From the NCBI GenBank assembly GCA_032209605.1, contig JASFXZ010000117.1:62001-126000 (forward strand): DNA of 64,000 nt, read 5' to 3'. The translations under genes and the position numbers were made by a program. The stretch comes from Mactromeris polynyma. Taxonomy: Eukaryota; Mollusca; Bivalvia; Venerida; Mactridae. The notes under the pieces are model-generated. The model saw only the letters and a list, made by a program, of their open reading frames with translations. It did no database searches and was not told the DNA's origin. Shown piece by piece: positions 27,166 to 36,749 of the stretch; position 1 is the stretch's first letter, and each line of letters opens with the position of its first letter.

Positions 27166-27938
27166 GTGGTGAGGAGTATATATTTACAAACAATTACAAA
27201 AATAAAGAATACCTCGGGTGAGAGTCGAACTGGTGCTTAACTTTTCAATAAATACATGTAAATACAGAACGTTTAACCGACTGAGTTATAGAGGCACACA
27301 CCTAGTTTGGATTAAATAACTTGTTTTGTAGTCGGTGTTCCATAATAAACATGCCTTTGTCTATTTTCTGTATGCATACTAGGCATCGGTACGCTATTGC
27401 TGTGTACAATTGTTGTATGCCACCGTATGTTGTATATGTATTGTACAAAGCCAAATGTAAATCTGAGTTACCATTCGGAATGATAACCAGACGTATGATG
27501 CACTAACCAGCGCTGCTATTAGTGAAAAGGTAACACTATATTGTAATAATAAACATAATATCAGCAATTAAGACAAATACTCGAATATACATAACGCACA
27601 ATTTAACATAACATAAATAGCACATCAGAAATAAACACGTGACGTTCTTCAATAACAGTTCATTTTGTTTTTACATATATGTCAAGTGTTTCAGAGTTGC
27701 GTTACTCTCATATTGTGTATGTCGATTACATTGTTTACATCACTGCATTCTGACAGACGCGATATTGTCGGCAGGATACTGAATGAAATAAAAGCAAGAA
27801 CAATGGATGGATTACATTTAAATGACCACGTGACGCAGATGAGTTTTTCTTCAAGCGTTGGCTTGAATGTGATCTATCGGCAAAAAGAATAACCTTCTGG
27901 GTATTGAACCGGTATATATTGCTACCTGATGAACGTTT
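27166..27938. repeat. 773-bp monomer variant after the third HOR copy
   Basis: This unit reads AACATAATATCAGCAATT where others read AACATAATTTATTCAGC, a net loss of 3 bp. It also has CCATTCGG in place of CCATGCGG. It resembles the first monomer type of the higher-order block but is not followed by the second type, so it marks the end of the ordered region on the left side. Confidence 0.8.
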
Positions 27939-29555
27939 GTGGTGAGGAGTATATATTTACAAACAATTACAAAAATAAAGAATACCTCGGGTGAGAGTCG
28001 AACTGGTGCTTAACTTTTCAATAAATACATCTAAATACAGAACGTTTAACCGACTGAGTTATAGAGGCACACACCTAGTTTGGATTAAATAACTTGTTTT
28101 GTAGTCTGTGTTCCATAATAAACATGCCTTTGTCTATTTTCTGTTTGCATACTAGGCATCGGTACGCTATTGCTGTGTACAATTGTTGTATGCCACCGTA
28201 TGTTGTATATGTATTGTACAAAGCCAAATGTAAATCTGAGTTACCATGCGGAATGATAACCAGACGTATGATGCACTAACCAGCGCTGCTATTAGTGAAA
28301 AGGTAACACTATATTGTAATAATAAACATAATTTATTCAGCAATTAAGACAAATACTCGAATATACATAACGCACAATTTAACATAACATAAATAGCACA
28401 TCAGAAATAAACACGTGACGTTCTTCAATAACAGTTCATTTTTGTTTTTACATATATGTCAAGTGTTTCAGAGTTGCGTTACTCTCATATTGTGTATGTC
28501 GATTACATTGTTTACATCACTGCATTCTGACAGACGCGATATTGTCGGCAGGATACTGAATGAAATAAAAGCAAGAACAATGGATGGATTACATTTAAAT
28601 GACCACGTGACGCAGATGAGTTTTTCTTCAAGCGTTGGCTTGAATGTGATCTATCGGCAAAAAGAATAACCTTCTGGGTATTGAACCGGTATATATTGCT
28701 ACCTGATGAACGTTTGTGGTGAGGAGTATATATTTACAAACAATTACAAAAATAAAGAATACCTCGGGTGAGAGTCGAACTGGTGCTTAACTTTTCAATA
28801 AATACATCTAAATACAGAACGTTTAACCGACTAAGTTATAGAGGCACACACCTAGTTTGGATTAAATAACTTGTTTTGTAGTCTGTGTTCCATAATAAAC
28901 ATGCCTTTGTCTATTTTCTGTATGCATACTAGGCATCGGTACGCTATTGCTGTGTACAATTGTTGTATGCCACCGTATGTTGTATATGTATTGTACAAAG
29001 CCAAATGTAAATCTGAGTTACCATGCGGAATGATAACCAGACGTGTGATGCACTAACCAGCGCTGCTATTAGTGAAAAGGTAACACTATATTGTAATAAT
29101 AAACATAATTTATTCAGCAATTAAGACAAATACTCGAATATACATAACGCACAATTTAACATAACATAAATAGCACATCAGAAATAAACACGTGACGTTC
29201 TTCAATAACAGTTCATTTTGTTTTTACATATATGTCAAGTGTTTCAGAGTTGCGTTACTCTCATATTGTGTATGTCGATTACATTGTTTACATCACTGCA
29301 CTCTGACAGACGCGATATTGTCGGCAGGATACTGAATGAAATAAAAGCAAGAACAATGGATGGATTACATTTAAATGACCACGTGACGCAGATGAGTTTT
29401 TCTTCAAGCGTTGGCTTGAATGTGATCTATCGGCAAAAAGAATAACCTTCTGGGTATTGAACCGGTATATATTGCTACCTGATGAACGTTTGTGGTGAGG
29501 AGTATATATTTACAAACAATTACAAAAATAAAGAATACCTCGGGTGAGAGTCGAA

Positions 29556-29558
29556 CTG
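29556..29558. other. Target site duplication CTG, left copy
   Basis: CTG immediately precedes the left terminus and corresponds to positions 65-67 of the satellite monomer. A single CTG is present in uninterrupted monomers. Confidence 0.93.
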
Positions 29559-29585
29559 GCTCCAGTTTCACGAACATTCTTAAGT
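29559..29585 (+). repeat. Left terminal inverted repeat of the Harbinger element
   Basis: It begins GCTCCAGTTTCACGAAC and matches the reverse complement of 36750-36776 over all 27 bases; the match fails at the 28th base. The outer boundary is fixed by the CTG duplication. Confidence 0.97.
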
Positions 29586-29698
29586 AATTCCTTAAACTAA
29601 GAATGAACAGTAGTCTTAGACTGTTAAAATTCTTAACTAAGAATTTGACGATATTTGCGTTTCACTAACGTTCTTAAGTAATCGCTAAGCTAAGAACG
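29565..29698. repeat. Left subterminal direct repeats of the Harbinger element
   Basis: GTTTCACGAACATTCTTAAG at 29565-29584 recurs as GTTTCACTAACGTTCTTAAG at 29659-29678. Both copies continue into TAAT and a CTAAG-rich stretch, giving two imperfect copies about 94 bp apart. The second copy lies within TTGCGTTTCAC (29655-29665), whose inverse GTGAAACGCAA occurs at 36674-36684. These two sites are nearly the same distance from their termini (96 and 92 bp). Such sites are candidates for transposase or Myb-partner binding. Confidence 0.75.
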
Positions 29699-29780
29699 AA
29701 TAGCGTTCTTAACTTTCCGTTCTTTTCGTTTGTTTCGTAGCTACTCTTCATTTGGAGGCGATTTTCAGTTATTTAGCGCG

Positions 29781-29788
29781 TGACGTCA
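29781..29788. promoter_or_regulatory. CRE palindrome upstream of the Myb-like gene
   Basis: TGACGTCA, the full consensus of CREB/ATF sites, lies about 70 bp before the predicted ATG at 29860. A near copy, TTACGTCA, lies at 29814-29821. Both are in the AT-rich leader between the subterminal repeats and the first exon. No clear TATA box is seen. The promoter role is inferred. Confidence 0.5.
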
Positions 29789-29813
29789 TAGCAATTTGTG
29801 TAAACAATGCATA

Positions 29814-29821
29814 TTACGTCA
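29814..29821. promoter_or_regulatory. Second CRE-like site (TTACGTCA)
   Basis: TTACGTCA shares seven of eight bases with the CRE at 29781-29788 and lies 39 bp before the predicted start codon. Confidence 0.4.
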
Positions 29822-29859
29822 CTAGCTGTCAGTGCTTGTCAAAATTGTCGTTTGGCAAT

Positions 29860-32800
29860 ATGGATTCGAGAAAGCGCAATCCAAATTGGACTTCTTGTGA
29901 AAAGGAATTTGCCATAGAAGAAATAATAAGCAGAAGTGATGAACTTTTCGGAAAATTTCGTGGAGCTACTTATGGAGCCAAATCCAAAGAAAGATGCTGG
30001 CATGAAATTGCAGATTCTTTAAACTCGTAAGTTGTGACACTTTCAACCCCATTATCAATCAAGCATTCCCATTGCTCGATTTGTATTTTTACTTTTAACG
30101 GCACACGAGTGGCTGTGTGATTGTACGCTGCTAATTTGAATTCACATTTAACTTCAATGTACATGGCAATACTTTAATCTGTTTACATCGTTACAAGTCG
30201 GTATATGTGGGTTTATTTTATTTTTTAACAACATTACATATCAATCGTTACCCGTACCAAAACGATTAAAAACAATGAGAATTAATATCCACTGTAAGCG
30301 AGTGGTCTTGGATTCGAGCCCCTGTACCGGCTGCACTTTTCTCCGTTCAATTTTGTTATGTAAAGCATGAGAACGGTTAATGAATATAAATGTTTTGTGA
30401 CATTGTTAAAAAGTAGCAAATAGTTACATGATCATAATCTTCATTACATGTAAATTATTTCTGTTTTAGATCAGGACGTACAGCGTGCATTAGGACAGTA
30501 GCCGAACTGAAAAAGCTGTACTACAACTGTAAGGGAAAAGGTAATTCATATACTTATAATCTGCCGCTTTTACTGAGACATTATCACATATATGTATGGA
30601 ACATTTAGGTAAATGATTCGCAATCTAAATTTCAAATCCAATCCATTAAACATACTTGTAACAGAAAACTTGTTTTTGTTGTTCCATTGAATCTGTATTT
30701 TAATAAATATTATATATGTATGGAACAAGATATCTAAATATTATATCTCACAACGCTTTAAAATTGTTGTTGAAATTTGCAATATATCATGTGATATCAG
30801 TGAGAAAGTGAGTCATGTACACTAATTCATCTAAAAGGATAGTAAGTATTAAAGTGTCATGGGTAGTTATAATTTTGTGTCTGTGATTTGGATTAAATCA
30901 AAACTGATAATGAAATAACTGACCAACGCATATTATTAAATTTATTAATGTATGTAACAAGTTCCAATACTTATTCAATGGAGTTATCAAATTACATACA
31001 AATATCGAATTATATCATAGCATAATGTTAACAAATACAGTCAAACATGTGTTAAAGACCACCTGAGATCAAATACCACTATTGTTAAACCTGTCTGCAA
31101 AGACCACCAATTTTATCTCCCATCAGACCATTTTCAATGATATTTAATCTGTTAATATAGACCACCTGTAAACAAAGACCACATTTTGCTGTTCCCATGG
31201 GTGGTCTTTACAGACAGGTTTGACTGTACATGTATGCTTTGATTATGCTATCTTTATTGTTTCTTTATTATTTCAGCCAAAGAAAAGATGGACTCTGTCA
31301 ACAAGACTGGAGGTGGCTCGATGGCTGTTTTTCTACCATGCGAGGACCTTATTGTACAGCATTGGGTGAAGAACAACTCTGCTGAGGCCACTGGCATAAG
31401 TGGCGGGCTAGAATCTCTGTGCAATACAGGTATTTCTAACTTTTTTTTTATTTTGTATTTGACATTGAAAGTAAACTTGGTCATTTTGGTGAGCAACCAA
31501 ATGGCATAAAAAAGTACACTAAACACATATAACTGTTGTCAATTTGATTCATTCAAGGTTTTTATTATGAAGCCTTATAATAATATATAACATAGAATGG
31601 AAGACATTCTAAAAATGAAGTAGGGGAAAAGCTTCAATTACGTATATCCTAAAATGAACTACAACTATAAACTAAAATTTGTAATTTTGATCAATAAAAT
31701 CCACAGAAATTACTGTACCGTCTGCACAATAATGATGTTACCTTAAATCTAAAAGTTTTACTGTTCACAAAGAGATTATAAAGTAATGTTATCAAAAATT
31801 AACAATCTCATAGGATTTATGAACGACACAAAAATATTTTTAGGAATTTTTAAATAACTAATTCATAGAATAATGTTTGCAGCTTTGCAATTAAACATAA
31901 TAACTAGACTTTATCACATTTTATTTACTTGACAAGTTGATGCAAGTACAACTGGCACTAATGAAGATCATGAGGCGGCGGCAGACTTATCATTGATCAG
32001 TGTGGACAATGTTGGAGTGGACATTGTAAGGTATGTATTGAATTCTGACAAGTTACAATGATTTATAATAGAAATAATTTTCTCCACAGTGTATATATAT
32101 ATGGCTTATTGATATAACTACAACATGAATATTGAAGTACAATTTGGTATTCAGTCAGTAATATTACATCAAATCAACAGCAGACGAATTTAGGAACATC
32201 TATAGAGGATCTGTAGTAAAAAACAAAAAATATAAATTTATAAGTGAAATTGTCATATCTTTAAACAATGGACATATTTGAACGTTGATAAAAATAGGAA
32301 CGGCTCATTATGAGTAATTTCTCCATTTGCCACAATGGTTTTATATTTCGTCTATTGTATATTAGATATGAATACAACTAATGTTGTAACATTTGGATTC
32401 AAAATAATATGAATTAATTCTAGTTCTGTATGCATTAATTTTTTTTTCAGCACATATGTTCCAGTTGTTACAAAACAAACAGACAATCACACCACAAGTG
32501 AGTGCTTTAAACATTAATGTACTTAATTTTATGATGTTCATTAAACAATGGAAATATCATTGTCATGTTTATATGATTAGATACAATTTATGATCAATAA
32601 TTAAGTTCTTTTCATGTATCATGAACATTTTGGAGTACCTTATAACATGAATCATACTTTATTTTGTTTATTGCATTTAAAAAGAGTAGCATGAAACACT
32701 ACTTATATTAACATACAATGAATAAATAGTCAAAACAAATTATAATTTAAAAAAAAAATATATATTTGCATATTTTGCATTTTCACAATTTTCTATTGTT

Positions 32801-33092
32801 ATAATATTATGTTTACACATTCATTGCAGCTCAACCATTATCAACAACTGTTTTACCGACGCCAATTTCGACAATTCAATGCAAGAGAACAACAAAGAGA
32901 AAAAGAGATACTCTTGAATCTGATCTTTACTCAATTGAAAAGTCAAAGCTTTTAGCAGAGACAAAGAAATTTGAAGCAGAAACTGCTTATTGGGAAAATA
33001 AAAAACATTTAGACAATGAATTGTACCTTTTGAAAAAGCAACTCATAAAAAAGCAGCTGGGAGTTATTGTACCTGTTCAAGGTGAAGAATAG
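29860..33092 (+). CDS. Harbinger Myb/SANT-like DNA-binding protein, six exons, 264 aa
   Basis: Predicted exons are 29860-30026, 30470-30540, 31277-31429, 31937-32030, 32451-32497 and 32830-33092 (stop TAG). All introns are GT-AG and the joined length is 795 nt, in frame throughout. ATG 29860 is the first in-frame ATG. Residues about 6-85 form a Myb/SANT-like domain: W10 in NPNWTSCE, W47 in ERCWHEIAD, a third helix RTVAELKKLYYNCKGKAK across the exon 2/3 junction, then NKTGGGS, typical of this family. The middle (about 90-180) is low in structure. KRTTKRKR (196-203) is a likely nuclear signal, and residues about 205-254 look like a charged coiled coil. In studied Harbinger elements this partner binds near the ends and brings the transposase to the nucleus and DNA. 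Exon limits are by eye; exons 4 and 5, without a conserved domain, are least certain. Confidence 0.88.
30027..30469 (+). other. Intron 1 of the Myb-like gene
   Basis: The donor is GTAAGT and the acceptor TTCTGTTTTAG. Near 30305-30335 a short stretch, GGTCTTGGATTCGAGCCCC, resembles a tRNA B box and may be a SINE remnant, but no A box is visible. I see nothing else in it. Confidence 0.7.
31038..31226. mobile_element. MITE-like element (189 bp) in intron 2 of the Myb-like gene
   Basis: The ends are imperfect inverted repeats: CAGTCAAACATGTGTTAAAG at the left, and the inverse of CAGTCAAACCTGTCTGTAAA at the right, both leading into AGACCACC. TA flanks each side (31036-31037 and 31227-31228), as expected for Tc1/mariner-type duplication. 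Inside, AAAGACCAC recurs and a third copy of the terminal motif, AAACCTGTCTGCAAAGACC, lies near 31088. There is no coding capacity. I recall similar ends from mollusc genomes, but that needs a database check. Confidence 0.7.
31430..31936 (+). other. Intron 3 of the Myb-like gene
   Basis: The donor is GTATTT and the acceptor is CTTGACAAG at 31936. The acceptor was chosen because it alone joins exons 3 and 4 in frame with VDASTTG. The sequence is AT-rich and I see no repeat or gene in it. Confidence 0.65.
32031..32450 (+). other. Intron 4 of the Myb-like gene
   Basis: The donor is GTATGT and the acceptor TTTTTTTTCAG, with a strong pyrimidine tract. The interior is AT-rich with nothing further recognised. 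Confidence 0.7.
32498..32829 (+). other. Intron 5 of the Myb-like gene
   Basis: The donor is GTGAGT and the acceptor ATTCATTGCAG. It contains an A8 run near 32750 and AT-rich sequence; no element is recognised. Confidence 0.7.
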
Positions 33093-33172
33093 TTAACCCT
33101 TTTCTCCATATGCAGATGCATTTTTACTCAACTTAAAGAAACAACTTTTGTAAAAAGTATGATCGAATATGA

Positions 33173-33178
33173 AATAAA
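33173..33178 (+). terminator. Likely polyadenylation signal of the Myb-like gene
   Basis: AATAAA occurs 81 bp after the TAG stop at 33090-33092 and is the first such hexamer downstream. Confidence 0.5.
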
Positions 33179-33437
33179 TCATAATGCACAATGTCACCTT
33201 TAGCCACATTTATCATAAACATTTTCAATTATATAATGTCTGAGCTTTATACTAGATGTTTATACATTTATATGTTGAATATTTGTTACGGATGAAAGGG
33301 TTAACTATTCAGTTTCATAGCTCTGCTACAAGCTTTGACTTTTCAAAACAATCATTCTTTTAGTTCATTATCTTGACATGACACAAGCATTTATTTTATG
33401 TTTTTTAAATGTTCATTAATCATTTACCTTTAGCAAA

Positions 33438-33651
33438 TTCAAACTGTACAATTGATACAATAATGCAAATCCAAACTGTGAGTTGATGTTAGATAATGTA
33501 AATTTATAATGGGATTTCACTGTATCTAGGTTAATATAAAATCCAATGTATTAGGTTGGTGAATTTGTGACCCATTTGAAAAATAATTTACATTCTCTAA
33601 CATCCCCTAACAGTTTGGATATTCATTATTGTATCAATTGTACAGTTTGAA
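33438..33651. repeat. Imperfect 67-bp inverted repeat between the two convergent genes
   Basis: Arms 33438-33504 and 33585-33651 match in inverse over 61 of 67 positions and enclose an 80-bp loop. Outer ends read TTCAAACTGTACAATTGATA and its complement. No clear target duplication flanks it, so I cannot say whether it is a nested foldback element. It sits in the 738-bp intergenic stretch 33093-33830, which otherwise shows only AT-rich sequence. A transcript running past either gene's 3' end would fold here. Confidence 0.85.
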
Positions 33652-33830
33652 CTTACATACCTTACAAAAATATGTAAACATAGTACTGTCAAACTGCAGT
33701 GCATTCAACATTTATCTCTCTCTTAACTCGGTATTACAGTAAAACCCCTTTAAACCAGCCATCAAAGAAATATATAATGAATACTTGAACTTAACTTTTG
33801 TGATGGAATTTAAATATTATATTTATCAAA

Positions 33831-36574
33831 TTATTGAAAGTATGAGGCAACAATGAGATTTCGATAAATGTTTCCAGCAACTGCAGCTTGAGGTGGTTGC
33901 TGGTCGTTCCATTGTGGCTCATTGACCAATTCTATTTGTCTTGGAAGACTATCACCTTGTTGTTGTCCAAAGTTGTGCAGAACGGCACAAGCAACAACAG
34001 TCTCACATGTTCTTTGAGGGTTCAATCTAAGTCCATAATGAAGACATGCAAATCTTCTTTTTATAACTCCAAATGTTTGTTCAATTAAAACACGGGTCTT
34101 CACTAGAGCATTATTGTATCTGTCGGAATAGAATTTAAAAATAAAATAACATATGAATAATGTAGTTTCAATTGGTCTTATAAGAGGCTTCCATTTTGTT
34201 ACATTGTTAAGTGATTACAATAATGATTGTTGTATATTTTACTACGTCATGGACACAATTGATCTAACTGTGATATAATTTGTTATTCATCACACCTATA
34301 AATGAACTGTTTCTATTCCAACATTGGAATATTCTGAGGATATTCTGTCATGTTAGAGTTGGTTTTGTGAAACAAGAGATATTACTACTTTAATCAAATA
34401 AAACGATTAATAATATCCTGCAAAATGTGTTAATTGTAAAAAGTTTATATAGTGAAGATTAAAAAATATTATATTTTTAATCAATTAAAGTTTCTTACCT
34501 TTCTTGTGCAGGTGTAGATGGGTGTAAATATGGTGTTAGTAGATAAGGGCGACAAGGATACCCACTATCCCCTAGAATATGTCCATCTAAGGCACCTGAT
34601 ATCAATTGATAAATACATGTAGCTGTTAATTTTTTTATGTACACTTAAAGGCGTATGTTTGTACAATTAAAATGAATATCATTTGTATTGTTAAGATCTC
34701 ATTGAACTAGAAGTTTGTTACTTTTATGCAATTATTAATTTATTTATTTTGTAATATGCTGTCATATGAACCAAAAATAACATTACTGATTGAGGCATTT
34801 CGTATTAACAGCATATTACACATGTTAATCAAGTAAAGTCTCATTACAGCGACCACTAAATAAAGAAACATTCTTACGTATAAATACAATTGGTCACTAA
34901 ATGCTGAACACAAGTTAAGCTTTATTTAGTGGATAACTGTATAACCAGCACTTAGTGGTCACTGTATAAAGACTTTAATGTAGTCATATGTATTTGTGAA
35001 TAGTGTTGTAAAAAATTAACAATAAATTAATATGTGCATTTGATAACTTCATTTTCCACTAATCAATAAAACACCATTATATTTCATATATTTTGTGAAC
35101 ATTGCGTTATCCTCAATAGTATATACTGACCAGTTTGTAAATATCTGCACACCGAAGATTCCCTGAACACCCGACTGTCATGTACACTTCCTGGCCATTT
35201 CGCTACAACATTCAAAATGTTGAACTTGGCATCACATATCATCTGAAAATCAGCAAATAAATTTTATACGAAATAAATTACTATTTTGTACTATAAATCA
35301 ATGAAAAAAGTTATATGGTGAAATATTATGCTATTATTTGAGCTTTCAAGTAAATAAATTAAAACATATATATTTGTTTTAGAGGTACACATTGTTTACT
35401 ACAATATATGAGTGAAGTTTACCTGAACATTAATGGAATGATAGCCTTTTCTGTTAACAAATTCGTGCTCGTTATGCGAAGGGCCACGAATGCGTACATG
35501 GGTGCAGTCAATGCAGCCTGCAACCTTGGGGAAACCTGATAATACAAACAAATTGAGTTTCTAATCACACACTTATGAATCACTACGTAGTCAATGTTAA
35601 CATTGTCATATTAGACATGAAATATAATAACATACAAATTAGATGAAGTTATAGAAAGACGTTTCACCCACAATTTCAATAGAGCCTGGACAAAATATAT
35701 ATATATATATATCCATACCCCCACTCATAAACATATATACAATCACACACATGCACACTCATATGTATACATACATCCACCATACACATACTTAATAAGT
35801 TTGATCAATTTATAAAGTAAAAATATGTCTTCAATATGATAAATTACTAAGACGTTCCACCCCCATTTTGGGGGTGAAACGTCTTGGGACGAAACGACTT
35901 GGTACGAAACGACTTTGGGGTGAAACGTCTGACAACAGGCGGAAAGAAAAAAAGTCGAAATTAAGATGGAATCGATGTCATGCAATAATGATTGGTTGGT
36001 GAGAGAAGGAGAACACAACATGAGGTTCATCGTGTATATTAGTCGTAATTTTTATCGAGACTGAGGAATAAGGTAAAAGGATAGGCTATTTTTCGAGCTC
36101 GTCATTACATTCGCGCCACATAATGTTCGTAACCATAAATGTAGTAAACTAACCTGCAATGGAGAAGAAATCCCTCTTCACTGCTCTTACATCAGCAGCT
36201 AGCGTTGGGAACTTAACGTATTCCCCAAGTAACGAGCTAATCAGGTTGGTTGTTTTCTTTACGGCTCTGCTGACAGACGATTTGGAGATTCCGTGTATAT
36301 CTCCAATAATTATGAAATGGCATCCACTCGCCAAAAAATGAAGTGTAACAAGCAGTGACAAGAGAGGTGGGAGGGGCATAGACCGATTCGTTTCCGTTTC
36401 AAGAGCTGCAGAAACTGACTGCAACAATAGCAAGATAGACTCTGGATAGAATCGGTACCTATCCCTCACCTCCTCCCTTGACAACTGCTCTAACGGGTTC
36501 GAGCGGTCCCGAAAAACCCGTTCAACTGGCTCAAAACGTCGCAGACGCTGTATTCTTCTATCATAATCGGCCAT
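33831..36574 (-). CDS. PIF/Harbinger DDE transposase (HARBI1-like nuclease), five exons, 343 aa
   Basis: Exons in transcript order are 36574-36154, 35535-35423, 35242-35131, 34595-34499 and 34119-33831, ending TAA. All four introns are GT-AG (GTTAGT, GTAAAC, GTCAGT, GTAAGA donors) and the joined 1,032 nt stay in frame. Residues about 70-115 hold a helix-turn-helix ([14 protein letters not shown] at 94-107). The DDE_4-type core follows: [14 protein letters not shown] with D150, [27 protein letters not shown] (194-204), [16 protein letters not shown] with D225, and [15 protein letters not shown] with E261. D225 and E261 are separated by 35 residues, the usual spacing. Length is normal for the family. 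No stop or frameshift is seen, so the enzyme looks intact. It would cut and join the element's ends, with the Myb-like protein as partner. Confidence 0.95.
34120..34498 (-). other. Intron 4 of the transposase gene
   Basis: The minus-strand donor is GTAAGA and the acceptor ATTCCGACAG. The sequence is AT-rich with no recognised feature. Confidence 0.75.
34836..34975. mobile_element. MITE-like element (140 bp) in intron 3 of the transposase gene
   Basis: The ends match as imperfect inverted repeats: including the TA, 23 of 28 positions agree, with AAAGTCT and GACCACTAA in both. TA lies directly outside each end (34834-34835 and 34976-34977). CACTAAAT and its inverse recur inside. There is no coding capacity. 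The TA flanks suggest a Tc1/mariner-derived miniature element. The intron (34596-35130) shows nothing else. Confidence 0.6.
35695..35712. repeat. (AT)9 microsatellite in intron 1 of the transposase gene
   Basis: This is an uninterrupted AT dinucleotide run. It is followed by about 80 bp of CA- and TA-rich sequence to 35790. Confidence 0.9.
35849..35931. repeat. Hairpin plus 15-bp tandem repeats in transposase intron 1
   Basis: AAGACGTTCCACCCCC (35849-35864) and GGGGGTGAAACGTCTT (35870-35885) form a 16-bp stem with one G-T pair and a 5-nt loop. The right arm begins a tandem series with a 15-bp period: GGGGTGAAACGTCTT, GGGACGAAACGACTT, GGTACGAAACGACTT, then TGGGGTGAAACGTCTG. An isolated inverse copy, AAGACGTTTCACCCA, lies at 35656-35670. 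It is noncoding and its origin is unknown. The rest of this 618-bp intron (35536-36153) shows only AT-rich sequence and the (AT)9 run. Confidence 0.85.
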
Positions 36575-36595
36575 ATTTAAGACTGCTAATCATGC

Positions 36596-36621
36596 TTAAG
36601 ACAGCGGTATAGCTGTCTTAA
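36596..36621. promoter_or_regulatory. Perfect 10-bp palindrome just upstream of the transposase start
   Basis: TTAAGACAGC and its exact inverse GCTGTCTTAA are separated by GGTATA. The site ends 21 bp before the transposase ATG (36574-36572 on the minus strand). It resembles the TAAG-rich subterminal motifs, so a regulatory or transposition-complex site is plausible. Function is inferred. Confidence 0.6.
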
Positions 36622-36644
36622 AATAATGGACTTAAGAATCTTAC

Positions 36645-36728
36645 TAAGACTGTTACTAAGTCTGCTATTTTTCGTGAAACGCAACAAAAATTAAGCCTGT
36701 TAATTTAAGCCTGTTACTAAGACTGTTA
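36645..36728. repeat. Right subterminal cluster of TAAG(A/C)CTGTTA motifs
   Basis: Four copies are found at 36645-36655, 36692-36702, 36706-36716 and 36718-36728. A one-mismatch copy, TTAGACTGTTA, lies near the left end at 29616-29626, in the same direction on the plus strand. The cluster also spans GTGAAACGCAA (36674-36684), the inverse of the left subterminal site. Multiple short subterminal motifs fit binding sites for the Myb-like partner. Confidence 0.65.
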
Positions 36729-36749
36729 TGGAGTTAAGAACAATAAGGG

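Larger units (their letters stand above)
1..29558. repeat. Left part of ~778-bp tandem satellite array
   Basis: Thirty-eight head-to-tail monomers occupy this stretch, followed by the first 67 bp of a thirty-ninth. The phase used here starts each unit at GTGGTGAGGAGTATAT, which is also the first base of the window. Unit lengths are 778 bp, 776 bp (a TT deletion in the run before TCAGAGTTGC), 765 bp (13-bp deletion) or 773 bp (3-bp deletion in one unit). Monomers differ from one another at only a few positions, so short open frames recur in nearly every unit simply because the DNA is homogeneous. I see no gene here and do not recognise the satellite. The array stops at the CTG target duplication of the inserted transposon and resumes in phase at 36780. 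Confidence 0.98.

Noticed and set aside
30305..30335. Possible tRNA or SINE in Myb-like intron 1
   Set aside because: There is only a B-box-like string (9 of 11); no A box or folded arms are visible, so it is at most a remnant.
31254..31526. Minus-strand 90-residue open frame opposite exon 3 of the Myb-like gene
   Set aside because: It is a shadow frame. The plus strand has matching splice sites and reading-frame continuity with the Myb-like domain.
33888..34088. Plus-strand open frame opposite transposase exon 5
   Set aside because: It is a shadow of the well-supported minus-strand exon with the E261 motif.
35743..36030. Minus-strand 95-residue open frame
   Set aside because: It lies wholly in transposase intron 1, spans the tandem repeat and has no recognisable domain.
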